This document shows positions 37,675 through 50,900 of a stretch of 64,000 nucleotides of DNA, in pieces (the first letter of the stretch is position 1; the number at the start of each line of letters is the position of its first letter). The translations under genes and the position numbers were made by a program. Below the pieces are notes generated by a model that worked only from the letters and a program-made list of their open reading frames with translations, was not told the DNA's origin and ran no database searches. The DNA is from Chlorokybus atmophyticus (lineage: Eukaryota > Streptophyta > Chlorokybophyceae > Chlorokybales > Chlorokybaceae): positions 521,378-585,377 of the forward strand of contig RHPI01002069.1 in NCBI GenBank assembly GCA_009103225.1. Direction: 5' to 3'.

Positions 37675-38347
37675 GCTGTAACCACACAGTCATCAGTACC
37701 ATCAGCGTCATGACGTTGATTCAACATGAGGGTGGTAAAGTAAAGTGTCTGGTTCAGTAGCTACTGCAGACAAGAAACGTTTGGTGATGTTGCAAAAACT
37801 CAAAATGAACTTGTCAGGACCCCTCTGCTTGTTCACGCACACCCACAGATCCAATGAGGAGGCAGCATGGGTGGCTATGCATACACGCTGGGCAAATATC
37901 AATGTGATGTCTTGCACATGACAAGCAATGCAATGCAGGACATGAAATGTTCGCAACATGTGATATATCCCAATGATTGGAAACGGATTGCACCAGTCAC
38001 GCGCAAGTGCATACATTTGCAAAGCGTCAATCCCATCTTCTATCGTCATGCTTGGAAGCTTGCTTCTCATGCACTACAGCATCCTAGTTATGACAAGAGT
38101 CCATCTGTGCTGCGCACACATCGCACATCAGATATGCATACGCACTCCATCGCAATCCACCCTGTGCGCAAGTCTATCTATCTAATGACCCATCACGCAC
38201 AATCGCTGAGGCCAGTCGCAGAGCTGGCCATGAATGAGTGATGAACACAACAACATTGGCCTGCAATGTGCAAAGCATTCTATGTACAGCCTGCCTCCAA
38301 CGCATACTCACACAACAACACAGTGCCATCGGCACAGCCATAAATTT
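37675..38347. other. Between BTB and RpiB genes; one unassigned frame
   Basis: A minus-strand frame of 120 codons (37708-38070) contains segments such as SMTIEDGIDALQMYALARD that look coding, but no domain is recognised and splice junctions to neighbours are not evident. It could be an upstream exon of the BTB gene, a small unknown gene, or chance. Confidence 0.35.
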
Positions 38348-39105
38348 TTAACTGCCGAGCATAGCGACACGGCGCTGGTGGCGTCCGCCCTCGAAATCGG
38401 TGTCAAGGAAGGCATGCAGGCATTCGAGTGCGATGGCGGGGTCGAGGACGCGGCCGCCGAGGGCAATCACATTGGCGTCGTTGTGCTGCCGGCAGAGACG
38501 CGCCGTATCCACGCTGTGCACGAGAGCGCACCTCACGTGCGCGTGCCGGTTCGCTGCAATGGATATACCAATGCCTGTGCCGCAACATAGCACGCCCCGG
38601 CCCACCTCCCCCATCTACAAAACAAAGGTATCATCATCAACATCATCATCATCATCGTTGTAGTCGTTCACTACGATGCAGACTCGCTGTTTGCAATAGA
38701 GAGACAGCGTACCACCTTGAGTGCTTCAACCATGGTGTTGGCGATGATGGGGTAGTCGACGGAGTCGGGGCTGTGGCAGCCGAGGTCCATCACCTTGTAG
38801 CCCTTATCCGCCAGGTCCTTCGCCAATATCTGCTTCAGCTGCACGCACACATTCCAGCGGCTAAGCGCATTTAACATGCACACGCATGCACTTACGCGTG
38901 CACGCCTGCGCACGCGGGCACACATGCACATGAAAAGCTGAGTCACCAATTGGCAAAACGCTCCCTTCCTACAGTGAGAAGGGACAGGCAGTTGCTTGGG
39001 AGTGCATACCTCATACCCGCCATGGTCGGAGGCAATGGCAATGACTCTGTCGTCTGTTGCTGGTACTGCTGCCGTCTCTGTGTGTGAATTCTCTTGGGCA
39101 GCCAT
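38348..39105 (-). CDS. rpiB: Ribose-5-phosphate isomerase B
   Basis: Interconverts ribose 5-phosphate and ribulose 5-phosphate in the pentose phosphate pathways. About 161 residues in three exons: 39010-39105, 38716-38838 and 38348-38614, all phase 0; the RpiB family is typically about 150 residues. Family motifs: ASDHGGYELK at the start, DLGCHSPDSVDYP, then GVLCCGTGIGISIAAN with the catalytic Cys near 84, and CRQHNDANVIALGGR with the conserved His near 117. An in-frame ATG at 39234 would add 43 residues; I chose 39105 because it gives the usual length and the short leader before SDHGG. No targeting peptide is evident from that start, so the enzyme is probably cytosolic. The intron at 38615-38715 contains a CAT microsatellite (about 38629-38656). 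Confidence 0.93.
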
Positions 39106-40489
39106 GGCGAGAAGCAAAGACTGATAGCTAGCTGGTACAATTAAGGAGGACACAGAGAACTCAGACTCGATTTCCCGACACGTGATGGCGCCTCTTCCCA
39201 AAGCAGTGCAAGTTGGACCTAGTGCATGGCTCACCTATCAGCTGTGCTGGACAACGTTGTTATTCGCAGCAGGCTTCTGACGAAGCGCCTCTCCACATCT
39301 GCCTGCTTGCCAACTCAGCTCCCTTACGAAATGCCAGCGCATGCTGGACGGCGCCGCTTCCGTCCCACGTCCCGTCCCATCATACCCACGCCACGCATGT
39401 CCGCGTCGAGGGACACGCCGCCGCCGCCGCCGCCAATGCCGCCGCAGCTGACGTGACAATGCGCGTTTGCTGAAGCGTTCTGGTCCGGAACTTCCGGTTA
39501 GTGTCTGAGCAAAGTGAAAGCCGGGGTTTGCAAAACGGCGTGGTGAAAAGCTGGAGTATGTTATGCAAACAACAATTCCGATTTTCCATGATACCACTAC
39601 CAGGCTTATTTGGCTGCCCCGCGTGTTTTTCCTCGTTTTCTCTCGAAAAAACGGTCTGAAAAAGGTGCATGCTGCAGGGAAAGTTATTCATCCACTATCA
39701 GTCAGGGTGGGCTTCACGTGAATTGAGCAATGTCACATCGGAATTAAGCATACAACATATACTGTTTGCATTGTGTAAAATTCGCATGAAGACTTTCACG
39801 CAACAGGTGTATAGTTTTGTGCTTAACAAATGTCTACAATTTCTTGAGATTTACTTCAAGCGTTTCCCATGTATAAGAATATGCAAGCATGTACATCTAC
39901 TCAAATGTAAGAGATACAATCTATTATGACAATCATTCGCAAAACAATCCCCACTGCTGTTGTACTTGACATATAACCACCATCGCGACAGTGCAACATG
40001 CATGACAACAGAAACACCCCAGTGGTGTGGATGACAATGTGTACACGTTGGTCGCGATATATACAATGGACAATCCTTTTTGCTTGCCCACGCGGCTGTA
40101 TGGAGGAGACCTTGTTGCTGTTGTCGTACATCTTGCCACAATCTCGTATGCTATACAGTTGCATTCAGAATGCATCAGTGTCAATTCACGTCTGCCATGG
40201 ATTGGATACAGCACAACCTGCTGCATATGTATGCCATATGCTGACAGCTCGTGCATATTTTACACAGATTGGTTGGTTGCACTGGCTTGAGATGCACCAA
40301 CAGCTGGCACAGTTTTTGGCATGCACACAATGCATACCCAGCTAACCGAGAAGGTAAACAATACTATCATAATGTACACAACCAAGCCCCCAATTTTGAG
40401 GCAAATGCAGTACAACTTGTGTCTGCAACCAACACCAACACATGTTCTGCGCTGGTGACTGCCATGCTGAGTCTCAATTAGCAGGCGAC
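39106..40489. other. Intergenic region between RpiB and the glycine decarboxylase 3' end
   Basis: A CCG-repeat near 39417-39437 is the main compositional feature; a short plus-strand frame there is Pro-rich low complexity and not called. The rest (39480-40480) is AT-richer with no recognisable coding content. Confidence 0.45.
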
Positions 40490-43400
40490 CTAAGCAGCCA
40501 ACTGCTCGGGTTCCTCAACCTCGCCCGCCTTCTTGGCGGTGACCAGGTGCCTGTCGCCATAGACATTATCAATACGGTGGGTGGTGGGCCAGAACTTAAA
40601 GGATTGCAGCCATGGAGCCGGGTAGGTTGCCTTCTGCTTGGAGTAGGGCCTATTCCATTCCTCTGAGAGGATTGAGCTGATAGGGTGCGGCGCGTGGACC
40701 AGCGGGTTGTTGTCCTTGGGAAGCTTGCCAGCCTCAATCTCAGCAATCTCCTGCCTAATGCCAATCATCGCAGCGCAAAACCTGTCCAACTCGGACTTGC
40801 TCTCGCTCTCGGTGGGCTCGATCATAAGTGTGCCGGCCACTGCAAAAGCCATGACGGATCAGCAACTAGCTCTGACTTGCTGGAGACACTTGCAGCAAGA
40901 GCAATACTCACCAGGCCATGACATGGTTGGTGCATGGTAGCCGTAGTCCATGAGCCTCTTTGCCACATCCTCGGCCTCAATGCTGCAAAATGGTCAATTC
41001 AATAACATGTCATAGTGAGCAGTGCATGCAGTCTGTCTCAGGCCATGCACATACCCTGCTGTGGCCTTGAATCCCCTGAGGTCCAGGATGAACTCATGTG
41101 CGCAGGTGCCGTTGCTGCCGGTAAACAGCACATCGAAGTGGTCCTTGAGCTTAGCAGCCATGTAGTTGGCGTTTAGGATAGCCAGCTTTGATGCATTCGT
41201 CAGACCCTTAGAACCCATCATGGCAATGTAGGTGTATGAGATAGGCAGAATCAGCGCAGAACCCCAAGGTGCGGCAGCAACAGTTCCAAACGGCTGCAGC
41301 TGGTCCTCAGGCACAGGCCAACCACCAGTGCCAATCTGCAACACAGATACAAGTCAGGAGTGCAAGTGACAAACAGGAGCATATGTGTGTGACCGTCCAC
41401 AAAATGCCTGATCGAGACCAGCTGCACTTACCACTGGATGTGATGGAAGGAATGGCGCAAGGTGCTTCTTAACTCCAATGGGTCCCATGCCGGGTCCACC
41501 TCCTCCATGAGGAATGCAGAACGTCTTGTGCAGGTTCAGATGGCAAACATCAGCGCCAATGTGGCCAGGACTGGTCAAACCAACCTGCAACCAGGCAAAC
41601 AGGAGTTTAGCACCAAGGCAGCGTTCGCTTAAGACAGCCCACTACAAATACAGAGGCACAACAGTTCTTTGGCGCATAGTGTATCAATATCATGGACAAT
41701 CTCAGAGATGCACTGCAACCAATGCTGCACCTGAGCGTTCATGTTGGCTCCGTCCATGTACACTTGGCCACCATACTGGTGAATGACCTCGCAAATCTCC
41801 TTGATGGATTCCTCATACACTCCATGAGTAGAAGGATACGTAACCATCAGCGCCGCCAGGTTTGCAGCATTCTGGTATTACAAAGCGGATTAGACATATT
41901 GCCGTGACCAAGCAAATCAATGGTGATTACTAGCCATTGCAAGGCACACCTGCTTGGCTTTCTCCTTGAGCTCAGCAACGTTCACATTGCCCTGCTCGTC
42001 AGAGCTGACAGTGACAATCCTCATTCCGCACATGGCAGCACTGGCTGGGTTTGTGCCATGAGCAGAGGTGGGGATGATGCATATGTTGCGGTGGTGGTCG
42101 CCGCGTGCTTGATGGTATGCGCGAATAGCCATCAGCCCAGCATACTCACCTGCTGCACCTGCATTGGGCTGCACAACAACGTCATCAGAATGTACTCAAT
42201 GTACTCAGTAGGTTGTTTGCAGGCCTTCGAACAAAGGCCTGCAAACCGCTTTATACCTGCAGGGACATGGAGTCAAAGCCAGTGATCTCGCAGAGCATCT
42301 CACTGAGATCCCTGAACATCTCTTGGTAACCCTGTGTCTGATCGAGTGGGGCAAACGGATGCATGTCTGCAAGCTCTGGCCACGTGATAGGAATCATCTC
42401 GGTAGTGGCATTGAGCTTCATTGTGCAGGAGCCCAGGGGAATCATAGAGTGACACAACGACAAGTCCTTGGCCTCCAGGCGCTTGATGTAACGCAACAAC
42501 TCATGCTCAGTGTGGTATCTGCAGCAACACAATTGTGCTGAGGGTAAAGCCACTTGACGTGACCTTTGTGCGGTGCTGCTGACTTAGCATGGCAAATTAC
42601 ACACGGTCACAAGGATATGAAAGCAGTACCAGGATATGTGGAAACCGTCACAAGCTAACTGAACAGGACAACCCAGGCAACCAGCGATTGCAAAACTCAC
42701 TTGTTGAACACATCATGCTGCAAGAAGGGGGAGGTGCGTGCGAACTGTGTGGGGAGCGAGTCATCCACTTCATGAGCAAGAGACTCAGCAGTGAATGGCA
42801 CCTGCATAGTGGGGCAAGCACTCAGTTATCCGACACATGCATCCACACGCACACACACACACACACAAAAAAAGTAGTCACAACCACCTTGTGGCCTGCA
42901 AAAACGGCAAAGAGTGCGTCCACGTCTTCCATGGATGCTGTTTCATCAAAGGCCACAGTCACCTGCAGCAATTGCAGTGACCATCAGCACCCGCAGTCAC
43001 TACCAATGACCTGTACTGTAGGACAAAACAGCACCCGCAGTCATTACCAATGACCTGTACTGTAGGACAAATCAGAAAACCTACCGTGTCCTTGTTCAGC
43101 ACGCGCAAGTTGCAACCTTCCGACCGTGCAGCAGCAGCGACGCTTTCAGCACGGCCATTTCCCACAATAACTTTGACGGTGTCAAAGAACGGATCACTGC
43201 CAATCTGCGCAAATGTTAGTATGTTTGGTGTCCACGATCACCAACCAGGAGCTGTGCACTTCTGCAAATAAAACAACGCACCTCTCCAGCATGTGCCTTC
43301 TTGATACCTGCAGCAAATATCGCTGCAAGCCCATGGACACGCTTGGCAATGTCCTTCAAGCCATTGGGGCCATGGTACACCCCATACATAGCCGCCATGT

Positions 43401-45545
43401 TGGCCAGGAGGGCCTGTACCAACAGAAAGCAACACTTTCAACGACCTGACTGCCAACACATGCATGCGCGCAAACATCTACGACAATACACATGCGACAA
43501 TCACCCATACACGCCGATGATGGACACAGGCAAAAGTGGCAACCGCACCTGTGCAGTGCAAATGTTGCTGGTGGCTTTATCCCTGCGAATGTGCTGCTCC
43601 CTGGTCTGCATCGCCATGCGAAGAGCGCGCTTGCCCTAGAGTCAGCAACAGCTGCTTGAGTCATAGCCTGAATCCCCTTGCAGACGGCAAGCCAACATGC
43701 CAAAATCTACATCAACGATCCACACATGCTCGAGTTTGCCTACCGTAGAGTCCACGGAAACACCAATAATCCGGCCCGGCATCAAACGCTTGTACTCTTG
43801 GCTTGTCGCCAAGAACGCTGCATGAGGACCGCCATAGCCCATGGGTACACCAAACCGTTGGGCTGAGCCAACAACCATGTCCGCGCCAAGCTCTCCAGGA
43901 GGTGTCAGCATCGTCATTGAGAGCAGATCGGTCGCCATGACAACCTGCAATTGCAATACATCAGCAACACCAACAAGCAAACACGCACTGCTAATGCATC
44001 AGCAACGACCTGTACCTTAACACCGTGAGCATGAGACTCCTTGATGAAGCTGCGGTAGTCCTTTATGCTGCCATCTGTCGCCGGGTACTGCACCAAGACT
44101 CCGCAAACATCGTTTTTGCTAAAGTCAAACTTATCCTCACTTGTGACGACAATCTGCATGGCACACAGTGCCTATCAGACTCTGGGTGCTTTAACTAAGC
44201 ACTATCATTCGCGATAGGCATGCTGACCCCACCTACCTTCATTCCAAGGGCCTCTGCACGCGTCTCACAAACAGCAATGGTTTGAGGGTGACAAAGATTG
44301 GAGATGTAGAACACAGGCTTCTTTCCACGCGCGATGGCGCTGCACATGGCCACAGCCTCTGCTGCAGCAGTAGACTCGTCGAGCAAACTTGCGTTTGACA
44401 TCGGCATGCCTGTCAGATCGGTGACCATAGTCTGGAAATTGAGCAGGGACTCTAATCTGCCCTGTGCAATTTCCGCCTGGGCAACGAGACACGTCATCAA
44501 TAACTGAACCCAGGAACTTGACTACCTATCAGGCCTACAACTTATTAATACTTATTGTCAGTTGCACTACTAGCTGTGTAATTGTGGTTAGAGTTAACAT
44601 ACGCAACCACATGGAACCTGATGTGATGCACAACAGACAAACCTGATAGGGGGTGTACTGGGTGTACCATCCAGGGTTTTCCAGGATGTTGCGCAGAATC
44701 ACGGGAGGAACTATGCAGTTGTAGTAGCCCATACCAATGTAAGATTTAAAAACCTTATTTCTCTGTGCCATCTTCTTGAAGTACCTGAGGGCAGGCAGCC
44801 AAGCATTGGCGGGAGCACATGGGGGCTATCTAGCAACGCTGACAGACAACTGCACAAATGAAACACCGTTGCATGAGCAGCGCCTGCTACTTATAAAACG
44901 GTAATTTTGCAGCTGTGACTGTATGGGCAAGCTAGACTTGAAAACTGCTCCGTATGGGCAAGCGGAACATGCAACATGCAGGCAGCCTCCACACAACACC
45001 TATCAGGCAGGTTTTTCCTGACCGACCACACACACACAGAAGCTATGTGCGATAGCAATGACTCCTGACAACCTGACAATGTAGGTGTTGCATTGTTAGG
45101 CAGCATGTATCCGCTCACTGGCACTGAACACGCCAGTAACATAAAGAAGTTGATCAACATCACGTCACACTGCAACTTACGCAAGGATCTGGCTCTCAGT
45201 CATGCCCTCGTCGTATTTGCCGAGTTCCATGGGCTCGCGGCGGATGTTGGCGGGGACAGTGGCATCAATGAGGGCATCCATGCTCTTGAAGCCGCAGGCT
45301 GCAGCCATCGCCTCGGCCTCATTGTCGGGGATGCTGTTATGGCGGCGCTCAAAGGTGTCCAGCGGGCGCAGGGCAGCCACGCTGATGCTGCGCCTCAGCT
45401 GTCCCTGAGCAGCAGCAGCAGCAGCGCCGGCCCTGTGCAGCAACGACCCATGCCTGCTGCAGGCGGCGACGCCAGCCACAATCTGCTGCCTGCCGGCAAC
45501 CGCCCGTCTCAGAAGAGGCGCCAACTGGCGCACCCTCCCGGCCAT
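40490..45545 (-). CDS. GLDP: Glycine dehydrogenase (decarboxylating), P-protein, mitochondrial
   Basis: Pyridoxal-phosphate enzyme of the glycine cleavage system, central to photorespiration. About 1,025 residues in 17 exons: 45181-45545, 44643-44784, 44237-44476, 44016-44153, 43744-43944, 43549-43635, 43282-43413, 43085-43204, 42888-42962, 42701-42801, 42257-42518, 41950-42168, 41731-41871, 41432-41584, 41055-41335, 40912-40982 and 40490-40839. All phases agree. The ATG at 45545 gives an Arg/Ala-rich mitochondrial presequence before DTFERRHNS; upstream in-frame Met codons were not used. Motifs include [39 protein letters not shown] and the PLP-binding [18 protein letters not shown] with Lys near 761. 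Length matches plant P-proteins. It works with H-, T- and L-proteins, none of which is in this window. Confidence 0.97.
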
Positions 45546-46318
45546 GTCGACCAGCCCCGGCACCACACCCTCCCTGCTGCCCCGCCTCGCTCCCGCCGCC
45601 GCCGGTGTGGGGCGGGGGACGTCGTCGGCAGCGGCAACTGTGGCAGTGTTGTTGAGCTTAGCGTACCTTTGTCTGTCTGAACTTTGATCTCTTGAGCCAA
45701 AGCCCCAAACTTGCCGCAAGCCACACAACAAACACCGCAGCTATTTCTAGCCGGCTGCCGGGGAGGCACTGAATCAGCGCGTTAACGGGTGTGAACTAAA
45801 AGTGAATCACTTAAGTTCATCAACGGGCTCAGGAACGCCAACACCCAACAGCCCGCCAAGACTTTTCGCTGTCGTTGATCACTTTTTCTATATGTAGTCC
45901 ATTGGTCTGCCCAGCTTGTGGTCCATCTTGCGGCACCAGAGCGCGGGGCTGTTAAGGTTATTCTGTCCGCGGCGGAGCTGAGCCTCTCGCCAACAACCGT
46001 ACAGATACATGCCTACGGCCGATGAGGCGCGGCCCTTAACAGCCGTACAAGCTCAGCGTACGACGGATTTGACACTTTTGCGTCCCGGAGCAAAGCTTGT
46101 CCCTTCTGCAGTCAACTGCATGGGCTGGTCCTGGGACTTGTGCTTGCTCGGGCTACGGATGAATGTTTGGCAGTACTGTGGACGGGCATTGAGACGGCGG
46201 CGGTGCTGCTGGCGGTGGCATCACGAGGGTCGCAGGCGTCCTTGTGGTGGGAGAGGGATGGTCATATACTGTATATAGACGAGGCTTTGCATCAGATCTT
46301 GCTGGGAAGCAGGCACAA
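45546..46318. promoter_or_regulatory. Divergent region between P-protein and TsaE genes
   Basis: About 770 bp that must carry both promoters. Frames run upstream on both strands (minus to 45769, plus from 46009), but they lack recognisable domains and I treat them as chance or untranslated sequence. Confidence 0.5.
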
Positions 46319-47930
46319 ATGCGGGGCATGGTGAGGGTGTCCGGGCTGGTGGCTGCGCCCTGGGCGCTGCGGGCAGGGTTTGGAGGCTGCGGTGCCAGGT
46401 TGACGACCAAAGCGAGGACCATGAGGGGGAGCAGGCAAGCAGCATGCAGACCGTTCGCGTCGTTGTCAGAGGCGGCGAGAGCCTCGTTCGTGTCGCCTTC
46501 AGAAGCTGCCACCGCCGCTCTAGCCAGGCAGCTGGCCTCGCAGGCTGCCGCTGGCGACACTATCTGCCTGTATGGGTGCGTCGGAGCTGGCAAGAGCGTC
46601 TTCAGGTACATAGCGGATGACTGTACTTCCAGTGTGGTCCTGTTGGCGATGGTACTTTGTCGCTGTCATTGCGTAGTAGTGTTGGCGATGCCGCTATACC
46701 CAGATTGCTGTTGGTGGGCGACAGCACCACCTACCGCACTCTTAGCTTAGCCTACAGACGTCTACATTCAAATTGCTCGAAAATTGCACAATGTGCATTC
46801 ATAGTAAGCACGTAGCATAATACAACCATAGTCGAAAATGAAGTTGTTATACACAATTACAAATGCATGCGCTCACATACACACCCACCGCGCGCGCACG
46901 CATGCATGCACATGCCTTGCTGCAGGGTCGCACATGCAAAGACGCATGCCCCCCCCCCCCCCCNNNNNNNNNNNNNNNNNNNNNNNNNNNNNNNNNNNNN
47001 NNNNNNNNNNNNNNNNNNNNNNNNNNNNNNNNNNNNNNNNNNNNNNNNNNNNNNNNNNNNNNNNNNNNNNNNNNNNNNNNNNNNNNNNNNNNNNNNNNNN
47101 NNNNNCGCCCGCCCGCATGTTGGCTTGCTGCCTGCTTGACCTCGCAGTGATATCTTCCTAATACCCTTTTTCTCTATGTGTGCAGTCGTAACTTCATCAG
47201 AGCAATTGCTGGAGACCCTGACATGGTGGTGCCCTCGCCAACATTCTTACTGCAGCAGATTTATGACGACCATGCAGGCCCGTAAGTTGCGCAGCGCTGC
47301 TACGCGTGGGGTGGTTCTGCTGCTGACCAGCTTCCAACAGTACCCTGAAACTTTGGTAGGCCAGTGCATCACTTTGACCTGTACCGGCTGACTGGCCCTG
47401 ACGACTTTGACCGTCTCGGGCTGCAAGACTCCATCACGTCCGGTAGGCTGCTGTGTGCGCACGTTGTGTAGCTTGTATGAGCACGTGCATGTGCCCTAAC
47501 ACAGCAATGCTTGCAGCTGTGTGTCTCTTTGAATGGGCTGAGCGGCTAGGTCCAGTTGCGCCAGAGGATCGCCTTGACCTTCACATAGAAGTAGATCTGG
47601 ATGTAAGTGTGTGTTGGCACTGCAGTATGCGCGTGCGTGTGCGTGTGCGTGCGTCTATGCGCTAGTGCATGCAGTAACAGCTGCTGCTTGCAGGACGTTC
47701 TACAGCCTGTGGCGCAAGAATCAGCAAGGACTCATCAAGAACAGGGAGGAACTGATGTCGAGTCATATGAGGAAGATTATGCAGATCGTGGGGTTCGTAT
47801 CATGCACCTTTCTGCGTACGGGCACAGATGGCAGCAGCTTGTGCACCAACTTGAACAGCACGTCCTAGCATCACGCGCTGATCTGGCTGGGCTATGCTCG
47901 CTGTCACAAGCATTGCAGGCCAAGGCTTGA
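46319..47930 (+). CDS. tsaE: TsaE-type ATPase for tRNA threonylcarbamoyladenosine (t6A) synthesis, organelle-targeted
   Basis: Bacterial-type ATPase that supports TsaB-TsaD in making t6A at position 37 of ANN-decoding tRNAs. About 262 residues in five exons: 46319-46605, 47186-47281, 47360-47442, 47517-47602 and 47694-47930; phases agree. The first ~70 residues are Ala/Arg/Ser-rich, suggesting import into mitochondrion or plastid. Walker A is GCVGAGKS at about 86-93, followed by NFIRAIAGDP, VPSPTFLL, HHFDLYRL, LGLQDSI and EWAERLG, all in the order of the family. The C-terminal exon adds about 78 residues, with an acidic stretch and a segment RIMHLSAYGHRW. A Met at 46328 is equally possible as start. 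Intron 1 contains the N gap at 46964-47105. The eukaryotic cytosol uses KEOPS instead, so an organellar role is expected. Confidence 0.9.
46964..47105. other. Assembly gap (142 N) after a poly-C run
   Basis: Unknown bases directly after a run of about 15 C (46949-46963), within intron 1 of the TsaE gene. The flanking exons splice in phase, so no coding exon need be missing. Confidence 0.95.
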
Positions 47931-50900
47931 CTGGCTGGCTACAGTGATGACAGTAACGCGCAAGTTAGGCAGCCTTGCTGGTCATGGGTGTGGATGCGCA
48001 TGCTGGCCTCATCCCCCGTCTCATCCAACTTGAGTTGTGTGCTCCACACCACATATGTACCCTTGTGTGATGTGAGATTGTGCTTCTACCTTGTACGTGA
48101 GTGATGTACTTGATTGTCATAGTAGTGGGGATAATGCTTCTCCGCATTGCCATATATCTCAGTGCATGCATCAGTGAGCCACGTTGGTGGATTGCATTAA
48201 CTTGAGTACCCCTACTCAGCGGACAACACCTCATCCGCTTCTATGCTTGCAAGCAGCCATGTAGTATTGGTTACACGCTGTTAAGAATTGTACCGAATTA
48301 CAAGTTGATCTAATAGTGTTGAGCAGCATTGAAAGTTGTGACATTTGCTATTACGCCTCCAGACTTCATAAAGCCAATGGCGACATGGAATGCGCTCACT
48401 TGCAAAACAATTGTACTTGCACATGCATCACTGACTTGTTCGGCATGCTGCCCTCTGTCGTATTCACTACCTCGCAGATGCTGGACAAACCCAAATTTTC
48501 GTATGAAGACGCGGGAGGCCACAGTGGACAGTTGCCCTTTTCGGCCACTTTCTACCTGTGGCGCTGCTTGCTCAGGTGAGGAGCTGCTGCTTGCTGGTTC
48601 CCTCCTGCCTTGAGCATGCAGCTGTGGGGCCCAGGGCACTGCTATGTTGCTTGTCTGCTTCTGGCACTAACATTAAATTGTAACACACCTACTCCCTAGC
48701 CCGTTTGCTTGGTTGCTTGTGTGTGTGTTATTGTGTAGCGCTTGCTGTTGCTGCTAGCTTGTACTGCCAGTCTTGCCATTGCATATGCATATGCTATAGT
48801 GGTAAGGTATAAACATAATAACATCATGTCAATTTCAGCATTTAAATCTACTTTGTAAGGGTACGAGAGATTTCAGGGTAATCACATGCTGCATCTTCAC
48901 ATAATACAAGCGATGGTGCACATGCGTCGAGTAAACCACACAACACGTGCACAAGCAGCCAGCCACCACATATATCACAACTCCACGAACGCGCTTAGGC
49001 TATCTACGTATGGTACGTATGGTGCTAGGACTATATATGCCTGCTGCACGCATGCGGTGTCAACCGTGCAGTGTGTTGTTGTCATTGTTGTGGCAGAGGT
49101 TGGCGGTGAGGTTGGGGTGGCGAGGGGTTGTCGCGCTTCGCCACCACGCACGCACAGCACGCTTCACGCACATCGCACTACCCACAAACACCCTACATGC
49201 CCGCACTCAACCGCTCTTTCTCCTCTCTTGCCTCACCTCCTGCAGGTGAACACCCTACCCCTCCCGCTGGCCCGCCAGCCCCACTACCGCATTTGCACGC
49301 ACGCACGCAATTGGTGTGGTGGGTTGATTAGCTGGTTTGCTTAATACTTATACCCCCCGGCCGAAACTCTGCTTGTCTTGCATTGCTATCTTACTATGCA
49401 TATTAGCCTATTGCTTTTTATCTTGCATCATCTCTCATACCGTATGCATGCATGCATGTATCTTATTATGAAGCTATGCATGTTGCGGTTCACAGGAGTT
49501 AAGCTAGGCACAAGTGTCGGGCTTGTTGTCAGCAAAGTCGTATGCAACAAGCTGCTCCCCATTCCTCTCCCTCTTCTACAATCAAGCAAGCTCTAAGTGT
49601 CCGAGATCAGAGTACGACACGAAAGCACGATGCACGATCTGAGTTTTTCAACTGCATATTACATTGACAACAAAACTTTTGTGATACGTGAATTTACGTT
49701 GTGCACATTGGATATAATATGATCAATATACAATATTGTTATTATTGTATACAATACTAGCAACACACAGATTAATCAAACATTATAAGAAAAGAAAATG
49801 CTCATTCGCATATCATTTACGGCACGAGGCTTTGGGAAATGGTAATCAGACATAGTTAATCATGATCTATCAAGCTTTAACGATGTGAACTTCAAGCAAG
49901 AGCCTTCAAGTAAAACTAGAGGTAAAAGACATAAGCCCCCAAGTGTGATTTCCCATTAGCATACTCGTTATGGTACTTGCATTGTCAACACATATTCATG
50001 CTTGCTTCATGTCATTCACTCAATATCGATGTGATGAACACAATACATATGTTGAAAGCGACTCGCAGACTGCTTGTTGGTCATGAAGCTTCTTTCTTAA
50101 GGGTTTATTTCAACTTTTTGGGCTGTTAACTCTACACGCTCAGTATGAGCACAGCGCATGCGGCTTGTTGAGAGGCGACGGTAGTAGCAAGCAGGTTATT
50201 GCAATTGTGTCGGTCGAATCATTGTCACCTTTTCATATTCAGAGCCTCGCAACGATCACTTCAATTGCTGCGCATTGTCACAAAGCGCACATGAGTTGCC
50301 TCGCATTCAAGCGCACGCGCACACATTGTGGCATATATACACATACTACACGAGGTGCATTATGTTTGGCACATTCAACTTGCATGTTAAAAAATGAAGG
50401 AATTAAGCTGTTGGATGGCAAGACAATACGCTCAATTGCTTGATAGGCACCAAGCCAATGGTTCTAGCCAACAGAAAAGGCTCTTGTTCGTATGGCTATT
50501 TATCATCGACACGTAAAAATTGTCAAGCACAAGCAAGGAGACGGTTGAACTGCATAACCAACATGGCATGCGAGGATCAACATGGTGTTGATGCTGACAC
50601 ATCCAAGTATGTAAAATGAGTACAGGAAGAGCCGGTCGGTTTTCATTAACATAAACCGCTTGTGGTGTTGCCTCAGCAACACCAAGTGCCATAGCATCCA
50701 TGGTCAATCCATACATAATCTAGTCACATGCTAGTTGGCTCGATCGTCGCGGCAAGACATCATGTTGATTATGATGATGATGATTAACGCCGTTCATCCA
50801 CAGAGGCGGAGAAGCGGGTGGCAAACTGCTTTAAAGCAACCATAACATATGAAAATGAGTATTGGAAAGAAGATGAAAGCCATTATGACTTCACAAGTGC

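Noticed and set aside
46009-46278. Plus-strand 89-codon frame upstream of TsaE
   Set aside because: Arg/Cys/Trp-rich with no recognisable content and not in frame with the TsaE exon; more likely 5' untranslated or promoter sequence.
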